A stretch of DNA of 64,000 bases from Blastococcus saxobsidens. Its GTDB lineage: Bacteria; Actinomycetota; Actinomycetes; Mycobacteriales; Geodermatophilaceae. Of this stretch, positions 28,963-38,153 are shown in pieces. How positions within the stretch are numbered: the first letter of the stretch is position 1; every line of letters begins with the position of its first letter. The translations under genes and the position numbers were made by a program. The notes beneath the pieces were generated by a model that was not told the origin of the DNA, searched no databases, and saw only the letters and a program-made list of their open reading frames with translations. The stretch covers positions 23,798 to 87,797 of the forward strand of contig NZ_POQT01000016.1 in NCBI RefSeq assembly GCF_002938435.1, read 5' to 3'.

Positions 28963-29005
28963 GCCGACCGGCCGGCGATCCCCTCGAAAGACGTGAGGAC
29001 CGTCC

Positions 29006-29266
29006 ATGACCCTGGCTGTTCCGCCCGGCGCCTCCGGTCCGACGCCGGAGCGTTCCGACGGCTGCCGGCCCGCGGAGGTCACCGACTCCTCGGTCGACCA
29101 GGCCGTGGACCGGTTGCACGTGGAGTACGCCGGTCGGCTGCGTCCGCAGCTGGTCGTCCGTGTCGTGCGGGACTGCCGCAAGGATCTGGGCGGGTCCCCG
29201 GTCGGGGCGCTGCCCGAGCTGGTCGAGCGGCTGGCCCGCTACCGGCTGGACCGGCACATCGCCTGA
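29006..29266 (+). CDS. Three-helix bundle dimerization-domain protein
   Basis: 86 aa. After a disordered start, residues 28-86 form a helical domain (VDQAVDRLHVEYAGRLRPQL, then VGALPELVERLARYRL) like the small actinobacterial three-helix-bundle family. ATG 29006 has GTGAGGACC upstream. Function unknown. It lies 37 bp before the ABC-F gene on the same strand. Confidence 0.72.
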   Translation: MTLAVPPGASGPTPERSDGCRPAEVTDSSVDQAVDRLHVEYAGRLRPQLVVRVVRDCRKDLGGSPVGALPELVERLARYRLDRHIA

Positions 29267-29303
29267 CCGCGAAAGCGGTTGCCGGGCACGGGAGGATGTC
29301 GGC

Positions 29304-30923
29304 GTGGGCTACGTCGACGTCAGTGCGGTCCGGCACACCCTCTCCGACGGGCGGCTGCTGCTGGACGACGTGAACTTCCGCGTCGGGGAGGGCGCCCGCG
29401 CCGCGCTGGTGGGTGAGAACGGCGCCGGGAAGACGACGCTGCTGCGGATCATCGCCGGGGACCTGGTCCCGGAGGCGGGTTCGATCGCACGCACGGGCGG
29501 GCTGGGCGTCATGCGGCAGTTCATCGGCTCCGTGAGGGACGGCACCACCGTCCAGCGGCTCCTCGTCGATCTCTCGCCGCCCGCCGTGCGAGCGGCCTGG
29601 GACGCGCTCGAGGCCAGCGAGCTGACGCTGATGGAGACCGACGACGAGCGCTCGCAGATGGCCTACGCGGACGCGCTGGCCCAGTGGGGCGACGCCGGTG
29701 GGTACGACGCCGAGGTCACCTGGGACACCGTCACCGTCGCCGCCCTGGGCGTGCCCTACGACCGCTGCAAGTACCGCGAGCTGAACACGCTGTCCGGGGG
29801 CGAGCAGAAGCGGCTGGCCCTGGAGGCGCTGCTGCGCGGCCCCGACGAGGTGCTGCTGCTCGACGAGCCGGACAACTACCTCGACGTCCCCGGCAAGCGG
29901 TGGCTGGAGGACCGGCTGCTCGAGACGCGGAAGACGGTGCTGTTCGTCAGCCACGACCGGGAGCTGCTGGCCCGGGTCGCCGACCGCGTGGTGACCGTCG
30001 AGGGCGGGACGGCCTGGGTCCACGGCGGTGGCTTCGCCAGCTACCACGACGCGCGGGCTGCGCGGCACGAACGCCTGGCGGAGCTCCGCCGGCGGTGGGA
30101 CGAGGAGCACCAGCGGCTGGTGGACCTGGTGCGCACCCTGCAGCAGCAGGCGGCGAACTCGCCGGACATGGCCAACCGCTACCACGCCATGCAGACCCGG
30201 CTGGCCAAGTTCGAGGCGGCCGGGCCGCCGCCGGAGCGCCCGCCGGAGCAGAAGGTGGCGATGCGGCTGCGGGGTGGCCGCACCGGGGTGCGGGCCGTCA
30301 TGGCCGAGCAGCTGGAGCTGACCGGTCTGATGCAGCCCTTCGACCTGGAGGTCTGGTACGGCGACCGGGTCGGCGTCCTCGGCGCGAACGGTGCCGGCAA
30401 GTCGCACTTCCTCCGGCTGCTGGCCGGGCAGGACGTGGCGCACACCGGCGGTTGCCGGCTCGGCGCGCGCGTCGTCCCCGGTTTCTTCGCCCAGACGCAC
30501 GCCCACCCGGAGTGGCAGGACCGGACCCCGGTCGACCTGCTCTGGCACGGTGAGCCGGACCGGCCGGGTGTGGACCGCGGGCGGGCCATGGCCGCGCTGC
30601 GCCGCTACGGGCTGGCCGAGGCCGGCGACCAGGTGTTCCGGTCCCTCTCCGGTGGGCAGCAGGCCCGCTTCCAGATCCTGCTGCTCGAGTTGTCCGGGGC
30701 GACGCTGCTGCTGCTCGACGAGCCGACGGACAACCTGGACGTGCTGTCGGCCGAGGCGCTGGAGGAGGCGCTGGCCGCGTTCGACGGCACGGTGCTGGCG
30801 GTCACCCACGACCGCTGGTTCGCCCGCTCCTTCGACCGCTTCCTCGTCTTCGGGTCCGACGGCCGGGTCTACGAGTCGACCGAGCCGGTGTTCGACGAGA
30901 CCCGGGTCGCCCGCGCCCGCTGA
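29304..30923 (+). CDS. ABC-F family ATPase
   Basis: 539 aa with two ABC cassettes and no membrane segments. Walker A motifs are GENGAGKT (about 33) and GANGAGKS (about 360). Signatures are LSGGEQKRL and LSGGQQARF. Walker B regions are LLLDEPDNYLD and LLLDEPTDNLD, and a helical linker lies between them (about 255-320). ABC-F proteins act on ribosomes as translation factors or antibiotic-protection proteins. This one cannot be assigned to a resistance subgroup by eye. GTG 29304 follows GGGAGG. Confidence 0.9.
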   Translation: MGYVDVSAVRHTLSDGRLLLDDVNFRVGEGARAALVGENGAGKTTLLRIIAGDLVPEAGSIARTGGLGVMRQFIGSVRDGTTVQRLLVDLSPPAVRAAWDALEASELTLMETDDERSQMAYADALAQWGDAGGYDAEVTWDTVTVAALGVPYDRCKYRELNTLSGGEQKRLALEALLRGPDEVLLLDEPDNYLDVPGKRWLEDRLLETRKTVLFVSHDRELLARVADRVVTVEGGTAWVHGGGFASYHDARAARHERLAELRRRWDEEHQRLVDLVRTLQQQAANSPDMANRYHAMQTRLAKFEAAGPPPERPPEQKVAMRLRGGRTGVRAVMAEQLELTGLMQPFDLEVWYGDRVGVLGANGAGKSHFLRLLAGQDVAHTGGCRLGARVVPGFFAQTHAHPEWQDRTPVDLLWHGEPDRPGVDRGRAMAALRRYGLAEAGDQVFRSLSGGQQARFQILLLELSGATLLLLDEPTDNLDVLSAEALEEALAAFDGTVLAVTHDRWFARSFDRFLVFGSDGRVYESTEPVFDETRVARAR

Positions 30924-31065
30924 GCCGCGCCACCGGCGGTCAGCCGGAGGCGCGGCCCTCGCCGCGGTAGGTGGGGGACGGGCCGGCGGGGTTCGTCGCC
31001 CTCCGCACGCGGCTGGACCCGACGGGTGCTGGGCAACGACCACCTCGACCGCGTGCGGGGCCGGT

Positions 31066-31091
31066 CGGGGCGGGATGAGCTCCCCGCCCCG
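31066..31091. terminator. Terminator between convergent genes
   Basis: CGGGGCGGG and CCCGCCCCG form a 9-bp stem with an 8-base loop, between the ABC-F gene and the aldo/keto reductase gene. Confidence 0.7.
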
Positions 31092-31096
31092 GGGTG

Positions 31097-31990
31097 TCAG
31101 AGGTCGACGTCGGGCTCGCCGGTGCCGCCGATGCGGTCCAGCTCCTCGAGCTCCGCGGGGCCGAGGACCCGGGCCGCCGCCTGCAGGTTCTCCTCCAGAT
31201 GGGCGACCGACGACGTCCCGGGGATGAGCAGCAGGTTGGGGGAGCGGGCGAGCAGCCAGGCGAGGGCCACCTGCAGCGGCGTCGTCTCCAGCCGGCGGGC
31301 CACCGTGTTGAGGGCCGCGGACTGCAGCCGGCTGAAGCCACCGAGCGGGAAGAACGGCGTGTACGCGACGCCGTCGCGGGCGAGCGCGTCGATCAGCGGG
31401 TCGTCGGCGCGGTGCACCAGGTTGTAGTGGTTCTGCACGCAGACGACCGGAGCGATGGCTCGGGCCTCGGCGTACATCTGCGGCGTCACGTTGCTGACGC
31501 CCAGGTGCCGGACCAGCCCTTCCTGCCGCAGCGCCGCCAGCGCCTCGAACGGCTCGGCCAGCGAGCGCTCGACCGGCTCGGCGAACCCGGGCATGCGGAG
31601 GTTCACGACGTCGAGCGACTCGACGCCCAGGTGCTCCAGGTTCTCGTGCACCGCGCGGCGCAGATCGTCCGGGTCGAGCGCCTCCGGCCAGCCGCCGTCC
31701 TCGGTCCGGCGGGCCCCGACCTTGGTGACGACGACCAGGCCCTCGGGATAGGGGTGGAGGGCTTCCCGGATCAGCTCGTTCACGACCGTCGGGCCGTAGT
31801 AGTCGCTGGTGTCGATGTGGTCGACCCCGAGCTCGACGGCGCGCCGCAGCACGGCGATCGCGGCGTCCCGGTCGGCGGGCGGGCCCATGACGTGGGGGCC
31901 GGCGAGCTGCATGGCGCCGTAACCGAGCCGGTGCACCTCCCGGTCGCCGAGGCGGTAGCTGCCGGACTTCTCCGCGGTGGTGGTCGTCAT
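31097..31990 (-). CDS. Aldo/keto reductase
   Basis: 297 aa TIM-barrel oxidoreductase: RLGYGAMQL, catalytic-type Asp and Tyr in HIDTSDYYGP, Lys in VVVTKVGAR and the cofactor segment LLLIPGTSSVAHLEENL. The usual catalytic His (LYQLH) is replaced in LDVVNLRMPG, as in the YdbC-like subgroup. NADPH-linked carbonyl reduction is likely, with unknown substrate. It lies downstream of an alcohol dehydrogenase, but a terminator separates them. Confidence 0.9.
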   Translation of the reverse strand: MTTTTAEKSGSYRLGDREVHRLGYGAMQLAGPHVMGPPADRDAAIAVLRRAVELGVDHIDTSDYYGPTVVNELIREALHPYPEGLVVVTKVGARRTEDGGWPEALDPDDLRRAVHENLEHLGVESLDVVNLRMPGFAEPVERSLAEPFEALAALRQEGLVRHLGVSNVTPQMYAEARAIAPVVCVQNHYNLVHRADDPLIDALARDGVAYTPFFPLGGFSRLQSAALNTVARRLETTPLQVALAWLLARSPNLLLIPGTSSVAHLEENLQAAARVLGPAELEELDRIGGTGEPDVDL

Positions 31991-32024
31991 GGTGGCCCCG
32001 TACCCGTCGGCGGGTGGGCATGTG

Positions 32025-32057
32025 CGGCGGGGCCGGCGGATTCCACCGGCCCCGCCG
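32025..32057 (-). terminator. Terminator after the alcohol dehydrogenase gene
   Basis: CGGCGGGGCCGG and CCGGCCCCGCCG form a perfect 12-bp stem with a 9-base loop. Confidence 0.8.
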
Positions 32058-32063
32058 GCACGG

Positions 32064-33245
32064 TCAGGGCTGCAGGAGGACCTTGACGGTGCCTTCCTTC
32101 TTCTCGCGGAAGTTGGCGTAGGCCTCGGGCGCCTGCTCCAGCGGCACCCGGTGGGTGGCGAACTCGTCGACGCCCAGCGGGTCCCCGTCGATCAGCAGCG
32201 GGAGGATGTCGGGCACCCAGCGCCAGACGTTGGCCTGCCCCATGCGCAGCTGGATCTGCTTGTCGAACATGCGCATCAGCGGCATCGGGTCGGTCGCGCC
32301 CCCGTAGACGCCGGACAGCGAGATGGTGCCGCCGCGGCGGACCGCCTCGATGGCCGTGTTCAGCGCGGCGAGCCGGTCGACGCCGGCGACCTGCATGACC
32401 TTCTCCATGATCGCGTCGGGGACGATCGCCGTCGCCTTCTGCAGTGCGGAGGCCACCGGCGAGCCGTGCGCCTCCATGCCGACGGCGTCGATGACCGAGT
32501 CCGGTCCGCGTCCGTCGGTGAGGTCGCGCACGCGGGCGACGACCTCGGCCTGGTCGGTGGAGTCGATGACCGTGATGCCGTTGCGCCGCGCGCGGGCCAA
32601 CCGCTCGGGGACGACGTCGGAGGCGATGACCTGGCCGGCGCCGAGGTGCTTGGCGATGCGGGTGCACATGTCGCCGATCGGGCCGAGCCCCAGCACCAGC
32701 ACGGTGCCGCCGTCGGGGATGCCGGCGTACTGGACCGCCTGCCACGCGGTGGGCAGGACGTCGGAGAGGTAGACGAACCGGTCGTCGAGCGGGGCGTCGG
32801 GCACCTTGATCGGCAACGTGTTGCCGAACGGGACCCGCAGGTACTCCGCCTGGCCGCCGGGGACCTGGCCGTAGAGCTTCGTGTAGCCGAAGAGGGAGGC
32901 GCCGAAGCCCTGCTCGCGGTTCTGCGTCGTCTCGCACTGCGACTGGAGCCCCTGCGAGCACATCCAGCAGGTGTTGCAGGAGATGTTGAACGGCACGACG
33001 ACGCGGTCGCCGGCCTTCACCGCAGTCACGTCCCGGCCGACCTCGCGGACGATCCCCATGGGCTCGTGCCCCATCACGTCACCCACCGACATGAACGGCG
33101 CCATGACCTCGATCAGGTGCAGGTCGGAGCCGCAGACACCGGTGGAGGTGATCTCGACGATGACGTCCGTGGGGTCCTGGATCACCGGGTCCGGCACCGT
33201 GTCCACCCGGACGTCTGCCCGGCCGTGCCAAGTCACTGCGCGCAT
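32064..33245 (-). CDS. Zinc-dependent alcohol/formaldehyde dehydrogenase family protein
   Basis: 393 aa medium-chain dehydrogenase. Catalytic zinc ligands are in GVCGSDLH and GHEPMGIV. A structural-zinc lobe reads NISCNTCWMCSQGLQSQC. The Rossmann motif is VLVLGLGPIGDM. Closest in type to glutathione-independent formaldehyde-dehydrogenase-like proteins, though the substrate is uncertain. ATG 33245 follows GAGGGAG. Divergent from the M23 peptidase gene. Confidence 0.88.
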   Translation of the reverse strand: MRAVTWHGRADVRVDTVPDPVIQDPTDVIVEITSTGVCGSDLHLIEVMAPFMSVGDVMGHEPMGIVREVGRDVTAVKAGDRVVVPFNISCNTCWMCSQGLQSQCETTQNREQGFGASLFGYTKLYGQVPGGQAEYLRVPFGNTLPIKVPDAPLDDRFVYLSDVLPTAWQAVQYAGIPDGGTVLVLGLGPIGDMCTRIAKHLGAGQVIASDVVPERLARARRNGITVIDSTDQAEVVARVRDLTDGRGPDSVIDAVGMEAHGSPVASALQKATAIVPDAIMEKVMQVAGVDRLAALNTAIEAVRRGGTISLSGVYGGATDPMPLMRMFDKQIQLRMGQANVWRWVPDILPLLIDGDPLGVDEFATHRVPLEQAPEAYANFREKKEGTVKVLLQP

Positions 33246-33397
33246 GCGAAATCTCCCTCGATCGGACCGCGGAAAAGGGCCTCAGGACCCTTCGTGACCC
33301 GGATCGCGCGACTCTCAACCATCCACGGCGCGTCAGTCACGCTCTGTTCGAGTTCGTTCACGCTCTGGCTACTTGAAGCTGCCGATCTACGTGACCC

Positions 33398-33424
33398 GGT
33401 TCACAGAACCACAGGTTCGTAACC
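33398..33424 (+). promoter_or_regulatory. Tandem palindromes upstream of the M23 peptidase gene
   Basis: GGTTCACAGAACC and GGTTCGTAACC, two palindromes sharing the GGTT..AACC arms, lie 3 bp apart in the divergent intergenic region. They look like tandem operator sites of one regulator. Confidence 0.5.
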
Positions 33425-33521
33425 CGTTCCGGAGATCACGAAACCATCACGCCGTGTTTACATGGGCCCCGCTCCTCTCCCCGGGAGTCCTGTGCAATGT
33501 CCGCCGACGGAAGTCAGGTGC

Positions 33522-35465
33522 ATGAGTTCGCTCCACCACGACCGCCTCCTCGCAGAGGGCGCGGCGCCGGTCGATCAGGCCACCACGGCGCTCGCCCCTT
33601 CTCGCTCGACGAGCACCTCGTCCAGCGGGAACCGCGGGGAGAAGGCCGAGTCCACGGTCCCGCCGCAGCGCCAGGGGAAGGCGCAGCAGGGTGGGGCCGG
33701 CAGGGCCACCGACTCGACCACTCCCACCACGGCGACCCGGGGCGCCCGGGCGGCCAAGACCGCTGCGCGCGCCACGGGCGGCACGTCCGCCGCCGGTGCG
33801 GCAGGAACCCTCGCCGCCAAGGCGAAGGCGGCTCGGACGGTGACGGCCAAGGCGGCGAACTCCAAGGCCGTGACCGTCACCGCCGCCACGGCGAAGGCCG
33901 CCTCGGCCAAGGCGGCGACGGCCACTGCCGCCGCGACCCGCAAGGCCGCGACCGCGGCTCGTGCGGCTGGGGCGGCCAAGCGCGCTGCCGCGAGGAGCGC
34001 CGCTGCCGAGCCGGTCGCCGGCGAGGTGACCGCGGTGAAGGCCGCCGTCGCCAAGGCCGCGGCTGCCGAGATGCCCGCTGCCACGGCGGCGACCGCGAAG
34101 GCGGCCGTGAAGCCGGCGGCCGCCAAGGCGGCCGCTGCCAAGGCCGCGGCTGTCAAGCCCACCGCAGCCCAGGCGACCGCTGTCAAGCCCGCGACCGACG
34201 AGCCCGCGGCCGTTGCGAAGCCCGCGGCCGTTGCGAAGCCCGCGGCCGCCAAGGCGACCGCTACCAGGTCCGCGGCCGTTGCGAAGCCCGCGGCTGCCGA
34301 GCCCGCTACCAAGTCCGCAGCCGTTGCGAAGCCCGGGGCCGCCAAGGCGGCACGGGCCACGGCGGCGACCGCCACCCCGGCGTCCGACCGGCCCGCCGGC
34401 CGTTCCCGGAGCGGTGGCCGGCACCGCGCCGAGACGCCGCGCTCGGCGCGGATCACCGCAGCGCGGACGGTCGTGGCCCAGGCCGCGACGAAGGCCCCGG
34501 CGGCCCGCCGCCCGACGCCGTACAAGCGCGCCGTCGCACCGGCCGCGCTGGCCGACCTCGCCGCGCTCGTCGAGCAGCCCGTGCCCGCGCCGGCCGAGCC
34601 CGTCGTCGTCGTCAAGGAGGAGGTCCGGTCCGCGCCGGCCACCCCGGTGGTCGTCGAGGCGCCGCCGGCGACCGAGCCGTCCGCGCCCGCCGCCGACCCG
34701 ACCCGTGTCGTGGCGGCATTCGCCCGCGGGCGCCGGGGACTGCTGACCCGGCGCGCGGCGATCGCACGCCGTCGGCCCGCCCTCTACCTGGCCGCCGCGC
34801 TCCTGGGTGCCATGAGCATCAGCGGTGCCTCCACGGGAACGCCCACCGCGGTCGCGACCACCACCGTGAGCCACTCGGTCAGCGTCGCCGAGCAGCTGGG
34901 GCTGCAGGCCGAGGCGCCGTCGCGCGAGATCATCGACGCCGACGCCACCGACCGGCTCAGCGAGCTGGTGGCCAGCCGCACCGAGCGCGACGCGGAGCGG
35001 ATCGCCGCCGCGGACGCCCAGGCCGAGGCGGACCGCGTCGCCACCGAGGCGGCGGCCGAGGCAGCCCGGCCCAAGGTCGTGCACCCGGTGGACGGTGCAC
35101 GGCTCACGAGCGGGTTCGGTGCCCGCTGGGGAACGTTGCACGCCGGGATCGACCTGGCCGCGCCGATGCGCACCCCGGAGCGCGCGGTCATGGACGGCGT
35201 CGTGCTCGAGGCCGGGCCCGCCAGCGGCTTCGGCCTCGCGGTCTACATCCAGCACGACAACGGCGACGTCACCGTCTACGGCCACATGGACGAGGTCCTG
35301 GTCGAGGCCGGCCAGATCGTCCGCGCCGGCGACAGCATCGCCCTGCTGGGCAACCGTGGGCAGTCCACCGGCCCGCACCTGCACTTCGAGGTGCACGTCG
35401 GCGGCCTCAACGGGCAGAAGGTCGACCCGCTGCCCTATCTCCGGGAGCGCGGCGTCCACGTCTGA
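33522..35465 (+). CDS. Membrane-anchored M23 endopeptidase with histone-H1-like Ala/Lys/Pro tail
   Basis: 647 aa from ATG 33522; ATG 33462 is in frame but leaves a poor start. Residues about 45-310 are very rich in Ala, Lys, Thr and Pro with repeated AAAKAAAAKAAA and AVAKPAA motifs, like histone H1 tails. A basic stretch and one membrane helix (LYLAAALLGAMSISGAS, about 421-437), a charged helix (about 480-515) and a LytM/M23 domain follow. Zinc ligands are His540 and Asp544 (LHAGIDLAAP), and His619 and His621 (GPHLHFEVHV). The peptidase should act on peptidoglycan outside, while the tail stays in the cytoplasm if the helix is a type II anchor. Confidence 0.88.
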   Translation: MSSLHHDRLLAEGAAPVDQATTALAPSRSTSTSSSGNRGEKAESTVPPQRQGKAQQGGAGRATDSTTPTTATRGARAAKTAARATGGTSAAGAAGTLAAKAKAARTVTAKAANSKAVTVTAATAKAASAKAATATAAATRKAATAARAAGAAKRAAARSAAAEPVAGEVTAVKAAVAKAAAAEMPAATAATAKAAVKPAAAKAAAAKAAAVKPTAAQATAVKPATDEPAAVAKPAAVAKPAAAKATATRSAAVAKPAAAEPATKSAAVAKPGAAKAARATAATATPASDRPAGRSRSGGRHRAETPRSARITAARTVVAQAATKAPAARRPTPYKRAVAPAALADLAALVEQPVPAPAEPVVVVKEEVRSAPATPVVVEAPPATEPSAPAADPTRVVAAFARGRRGLLTRRAAIARRRPALYLAAALLGAMSISGASTGTPTAVATTTVSHSVSVAEQLGLQAEAPSREIIDADATDRLSELVASRTERDAERIAAADAQAEADRVATEAAAEAARPKVVHPVDGARLTSGFGARWGTLHAGIDLAAPMRTPERAVMDGVVLEAGPASGFGLAVYIQHDNGDVTVYGHMDEVLVEAGQIVRAGDSIALLGNRGQSTGPHLHFEVHVGGLNGQKVDPLPYLRERGVHV

Positions 35466-35485
35466 CCGCCCCCGCACGACCGACG

Positions 35486-35522
35486 CGATGCCCCCTGCCG
35501 GCTGTTCCGGAAGGGGGCATCG
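35486..35522 (+). terminator. Terminator after the M23 peptidase gene
   Basis: CGATGCCCCCT and AGGGGGCATCG form an 11-bp stem, with an inner CCGG/CCGG pair closing a 5-base loop. Confidence 0.8.
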
Positions 35523-35571
35523 TGCACAGGGGACACTGGAGCGTCGTCCGACACGGGTCGAGGAGAAGTCG

Positions 35572-36489
35572 ATGGGGCACGGCCACGCGCACGGGCCGGC
35601 AACGGCCGCGGGGCCGCAGCGCCGCAGGCTCGCCGTCGTCCTCGTGCTCACGGTCGGCGTGCTGGTCGCCGAGGTCGTCGGCGCCGTCGTCTCCGGATCG
35701 CTGGCCCTGCTGGCCGACGCCGGCCACATGGCCACCGACGCCGCGGGCATCGCCCTCGCGCTGGGAGCGGTCACGCTCGCGCAGCGGCCGGCCGCGGGAC
35801 GCCGCACCTTCGGCTGGCAGCGCGCCGAGATCCTGGCCGCCGTGGCCAACGGACTGCTCCTGCTGGGGGTGGCCGGCTTCGTGCTCGTGCAGGCCGTCCG
35901 TCGGATCGGGGACCCGCCCGAGGTCGACTCGGGTCCGATGCTGGCCATCGCGGCGGTCGGCCTGGTGGTCAACCTGGCCGGGCTCCTGGTGCTGCGCCGG
36001 GGGCAGGGCCAGTCGCTCGCGGTGCGGGGCGCCTACCTGGAGGTGCTCGCCGACGCCCTCGGGTCGGTGGCGGTGATCGTGGCCGCCGTCGTCATCGCGA
36101 CGACCGGGTGGACGCCGGCGGACACCGTCGCGTCGCTGGCCATCGGGGCCCTGGTGCTGCCGCGCGCCTGGCACCTGCTGCGCGAGGCGTTGGACGTGCT
36201 GCTGGAGGCGGCGCCCCGGGGCGTGGACATGGACCGTGTGCGGGCGCACATCCTCGGGGTCGAGGGCGTGCAGGGGGTGCACGACCTGCACGCCTGGACC
36301 ATCACCTCCGGGCTCCCGGTGCTGTCAGCGCACGTGGTCGTGTCGGACGAGGCGCTGGCCGCCGGCCACGGCGGACGGGTGCTCGACGCCCTGTGCTCGT
36401 GTCTGGGGGACCACTTCGACGTCGAGCACTGCACGTTCCAGATCGAGGCCGCGTCGCACGCGGGGCACGAGGCGCCCGTCCACGACTGA
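35572..36489 (+). CDS. Cation diffusion facilitator (CzcD/ZnT-like metal exporter)
   Basis: 305 aa. A His-rich start (MGHGHAHG) precedes six membrane helices with metal-site residues in LLADAGHMATDAAG (helix II) and LEVLADALGSVAVI (helix V). A C-terminal cytoplasmic domain (VQGVHDLHAWTITSG) follows. It exports Zn2+ or similar divalent ions by proton antiport. Helix V reads LADALGS where Zn/Cd exporters often have HxxxD. ATG 35572 follows GAGGAGAAG. Separated from the peptidase gene by a terminator. Confidence 0.9.
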   Translation: MGHGHAHGPATAAGPQRRRLAVVLVLTVGVLVAEVVGAVVSGSLALLADAGHMATDAAGIALALGAVTLAQRPAAGRRTFGWQRAEILAAVANGLLLLGVAGFVLVQAVRRIGDPPEVDSGPMLAIAAVGLVVNLAGLLVLRRGQGQSLAVRGAYLEVLADALGSVAVIVAAVVIATTGWTPADTVASLAIGALVLPRAWHLLREALDVLLEAAPRGVDMDRVRAHILGVEGVQGVHDLHAWTITSGLPVLSAHVVVSDEALAAGHGGRVLDALCSCLGDHFDVEHCTFQIEAASHAGHEAPVHD

Positions 36490-36592
36490 ACGAGGCCCCC
36501 TGCTCGGCGTGGGTCCCGGAAGGGTGGCCGCTCCAGCCGGCCGCCGCGGTGGGACAGTGGGAGGGCGGACCGGCCGGTAGGAGGAGATCGCG

Positions 36593-37549
36593 GTGGAGCA
36601 CGGGCACCACTCGGGCATGTGGGTCCCCGAGGTCCCGCCGACGGCGGGCCGGCTGTTCCTGCCGCACCTCGACGGCTGGTCGGTCCTCGCCGTCCTCAGC
36701 CTGGTCGGGATCGCCGTGTACGTGGCCGCAGTGGTGCGGCTGCGTCGCTCCGGGGTGTCCTGGCCGTGGTGGCGGACCCTGGCCTGGATCACCGGGTGTG
36801 CGTCGCTGTTCGCGGTCACCGGCACCTGGTTCAACGGCTACAGCATGGTGATCTTCAGCATCCACATGACCCAGCACATGGTGCTGTCGCTGATCACGCC
36901 GCTGCTGCTGCTCCTCGCCGCGCCCATCACCCTCGCGCTGCGCACCCTGCCGCGCGGTCAGGGCGCCGCCGGCACACCGCGCGCGCTGCTCCTGGACCTG
37001 CTGCACAGCCGGTTCGCCCGGTTCGTCGCGCACCCGCTGTTCAGCGTGCCGCTGTTCATCGCGAGCCTCTACGGCGTCTACTTCACGCCGCTGTTCGACG
37101 CGCTCATGGCCAACCCGGTCGGGCACCAGGTCATGCTCGCCCACTTCGTCGTCACCGGGCTGCTGTTCTTCGGCCCGATCGTGGCCCAGGACCCGTGGCC
37201 GCGGACGATGAGCCACCCGGGGCGGATGATCGAGCTGTTCCTGCCGGTGCCGTTCCACGCGTTCTTCGGCGTGGCGATCATGATGTCCGGCTCGCTCGTC
37301 GTCGACAGCTTCGCCGAGCCGCCGGCCGGGTGGGGCGTGGACCCGCTCCGCGACCAGGGCGTGGCCGGCGGCATCGTCTGGGCTTTCGGCGAACTGCCCA
37401 CCGTGCTCGTGCTCGCGGTCGTCTTCTTCTCCTGGGCCCGCTCGGACGACCGGCACGCCCGGCGGCTGGACCGGGCCGAGGACCGCTCCGGGGACGCCGA
37501 GCTCGACGCCTACAACGCCCGGCTGAGGCAGCTGGCCGAGCGGGGCTGA
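36593..37549 (+). CDS. CtaG-type cytochrome c oxidase assembly protein
   Basis: 318 aa, caa3_CtaG family. A His-rich N-terminus (HGHHSGMW) precedes about seven membrane segments with MTQHMVLSLITPLLLLLAAP, conserved His in QVMLAHFVVTGLLFFGP and VPFHAFFGVAIM. These proteins are linked to copper delivery during assembly of haem-copper oxidases. The cytochrome oxidase subunit I gene lies 1.5 kb downstream. GTG 36593 follows AGGAGGAG. Confidence 0.88.
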   Translation: MEHGHHSGMWVPEVPPTAGRLFLPHLDGWSVLAVLSLVGIAVYVAAVVRLRRSGVSWPWWRTLAWITGCASLFAVTGTWFNGYSMVIFSIHMTQHMVLSLITPLLLLLAAPITLALRTLPRGQGAAGTPRALLLDLLHSRFARFVAHPLFSVPLFIASLYGVYFTPLFDALMANPVGHQVMLAHFVVTGLLFFGPIVAQDPWPRTMSHPGRMIELFLPVPFHAFFGVAIMMSGSLVVDSFAEPPAGWGVDPLRDQGVAGGIVWAFGELPTVLVLAVVFFSWARSDDRHARRLDRAEDRSGDAELDAYNARLRQLAERG

Positions 37550-37643
37550 GCTGAGCCCGGCCCGGGGCGCGAGCGGCCCGCGCCCCCGGAGGGGCCGGGT
37601 CGTCGGCCGATCCAGGAACGTGGTGGCCTGCCACCATGTCGTC

Positions 37644-38153
37644 GTGCCTGTTTCGATGGTGTTCACCTCCGACACGCACGTACCGAAGCGGGCGCGTGAC
37701 CTGCCTCATGCGTTGTGGGCCGAGATCGAGGCCGCGGACGTCGTCGTCCACGCCGGGGACTGGGTGGACGTCGCGCTGCTGGACGAGTACGAGCGGCGGT
37801 CGCGGCGGCTCGAGGCGGTGTACGGCAACAACGACCACGGACCGTTGCGGGAGCGGCTGCCCGAGGTGGCCCGGTTCGAGGTGGCGGGGTTGCGGTTCGC
37901 CGTCGTGCACGAGACGGGCGACGCCAAGGGGCGCGAGGCGCGGTGCGCCGCCCGCTTCCCCGATGTCGACGTGCTGGTGTTCGGGCACAGCCACATCCCC
38001 TGGGACACGACCGCGGCCTCCGGTCTGCGGCTGCTGAACCCCGGTTCACCGACGGACCGGCGTCGTCAGCCGCACGGCACCTACGTCACCGCCGTGGCCG
38101 ACGACGGCCGGCTGCGCGACGTGACGTTCCACGCCGTCCCGCCGCGGCGGTGA
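37644..38153 (+). CDS. YfcE-type metallophosphoesterase
   Basis: 169 aa calcineurin-like phosphoesterase: metal ligands in FTSDTHVP, VVHAGDWVD, YGNNDHG and LVFGHSHIPW. The family hydrolyses phosphodiesters in vitro; its physiological substrate is unknown. GTG 37644 starts just before MVFTSDTH. The stop overlaps the next GTG (GTGA), so it is coupled to the methyltransferase gene. Confidence 0.88.
   Translation: MPVSMVFTSDTHVPKRARDLPHALWAEIEAADVVVHAGDWVDVALLDEYERRSRRLEAVYGNNDHGPLRERLPEVARFEVAGLRFAVVHETGDAKGREARCAARFPDVDVLVFGHSHIPWDTTAASGLRLLNPGSPTDRRRQPHGTYVTAVADDGRLRDVTFHAVPPRR

Larger units (their letters stand above)
28643..29005. other. Intergenic stretch with a gene remnant and a dyad
   Basis: This 363-bp gap holds a frameshifted DUF1801 remnant (28704-28882) and a nested dyad (28926-28962). 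The rest shows nothing recognisable. Confidence 0.6.

Noticed and set aside
33246..33521. ydaO (c-di-AMP) riboswitch upstream of the M23 peptidase gene
   Set aside because: Expected from other actinobacterial wall hydrolases, but I could not find the conserved core sequences; only tandem palindromes are visible.
33522..34780. The Ala/Lys region as a separate histone-like gene
   Set aside because: It is in frame and continuous with the membrane anchor and M23 domain, with no stop or internal start evidence.
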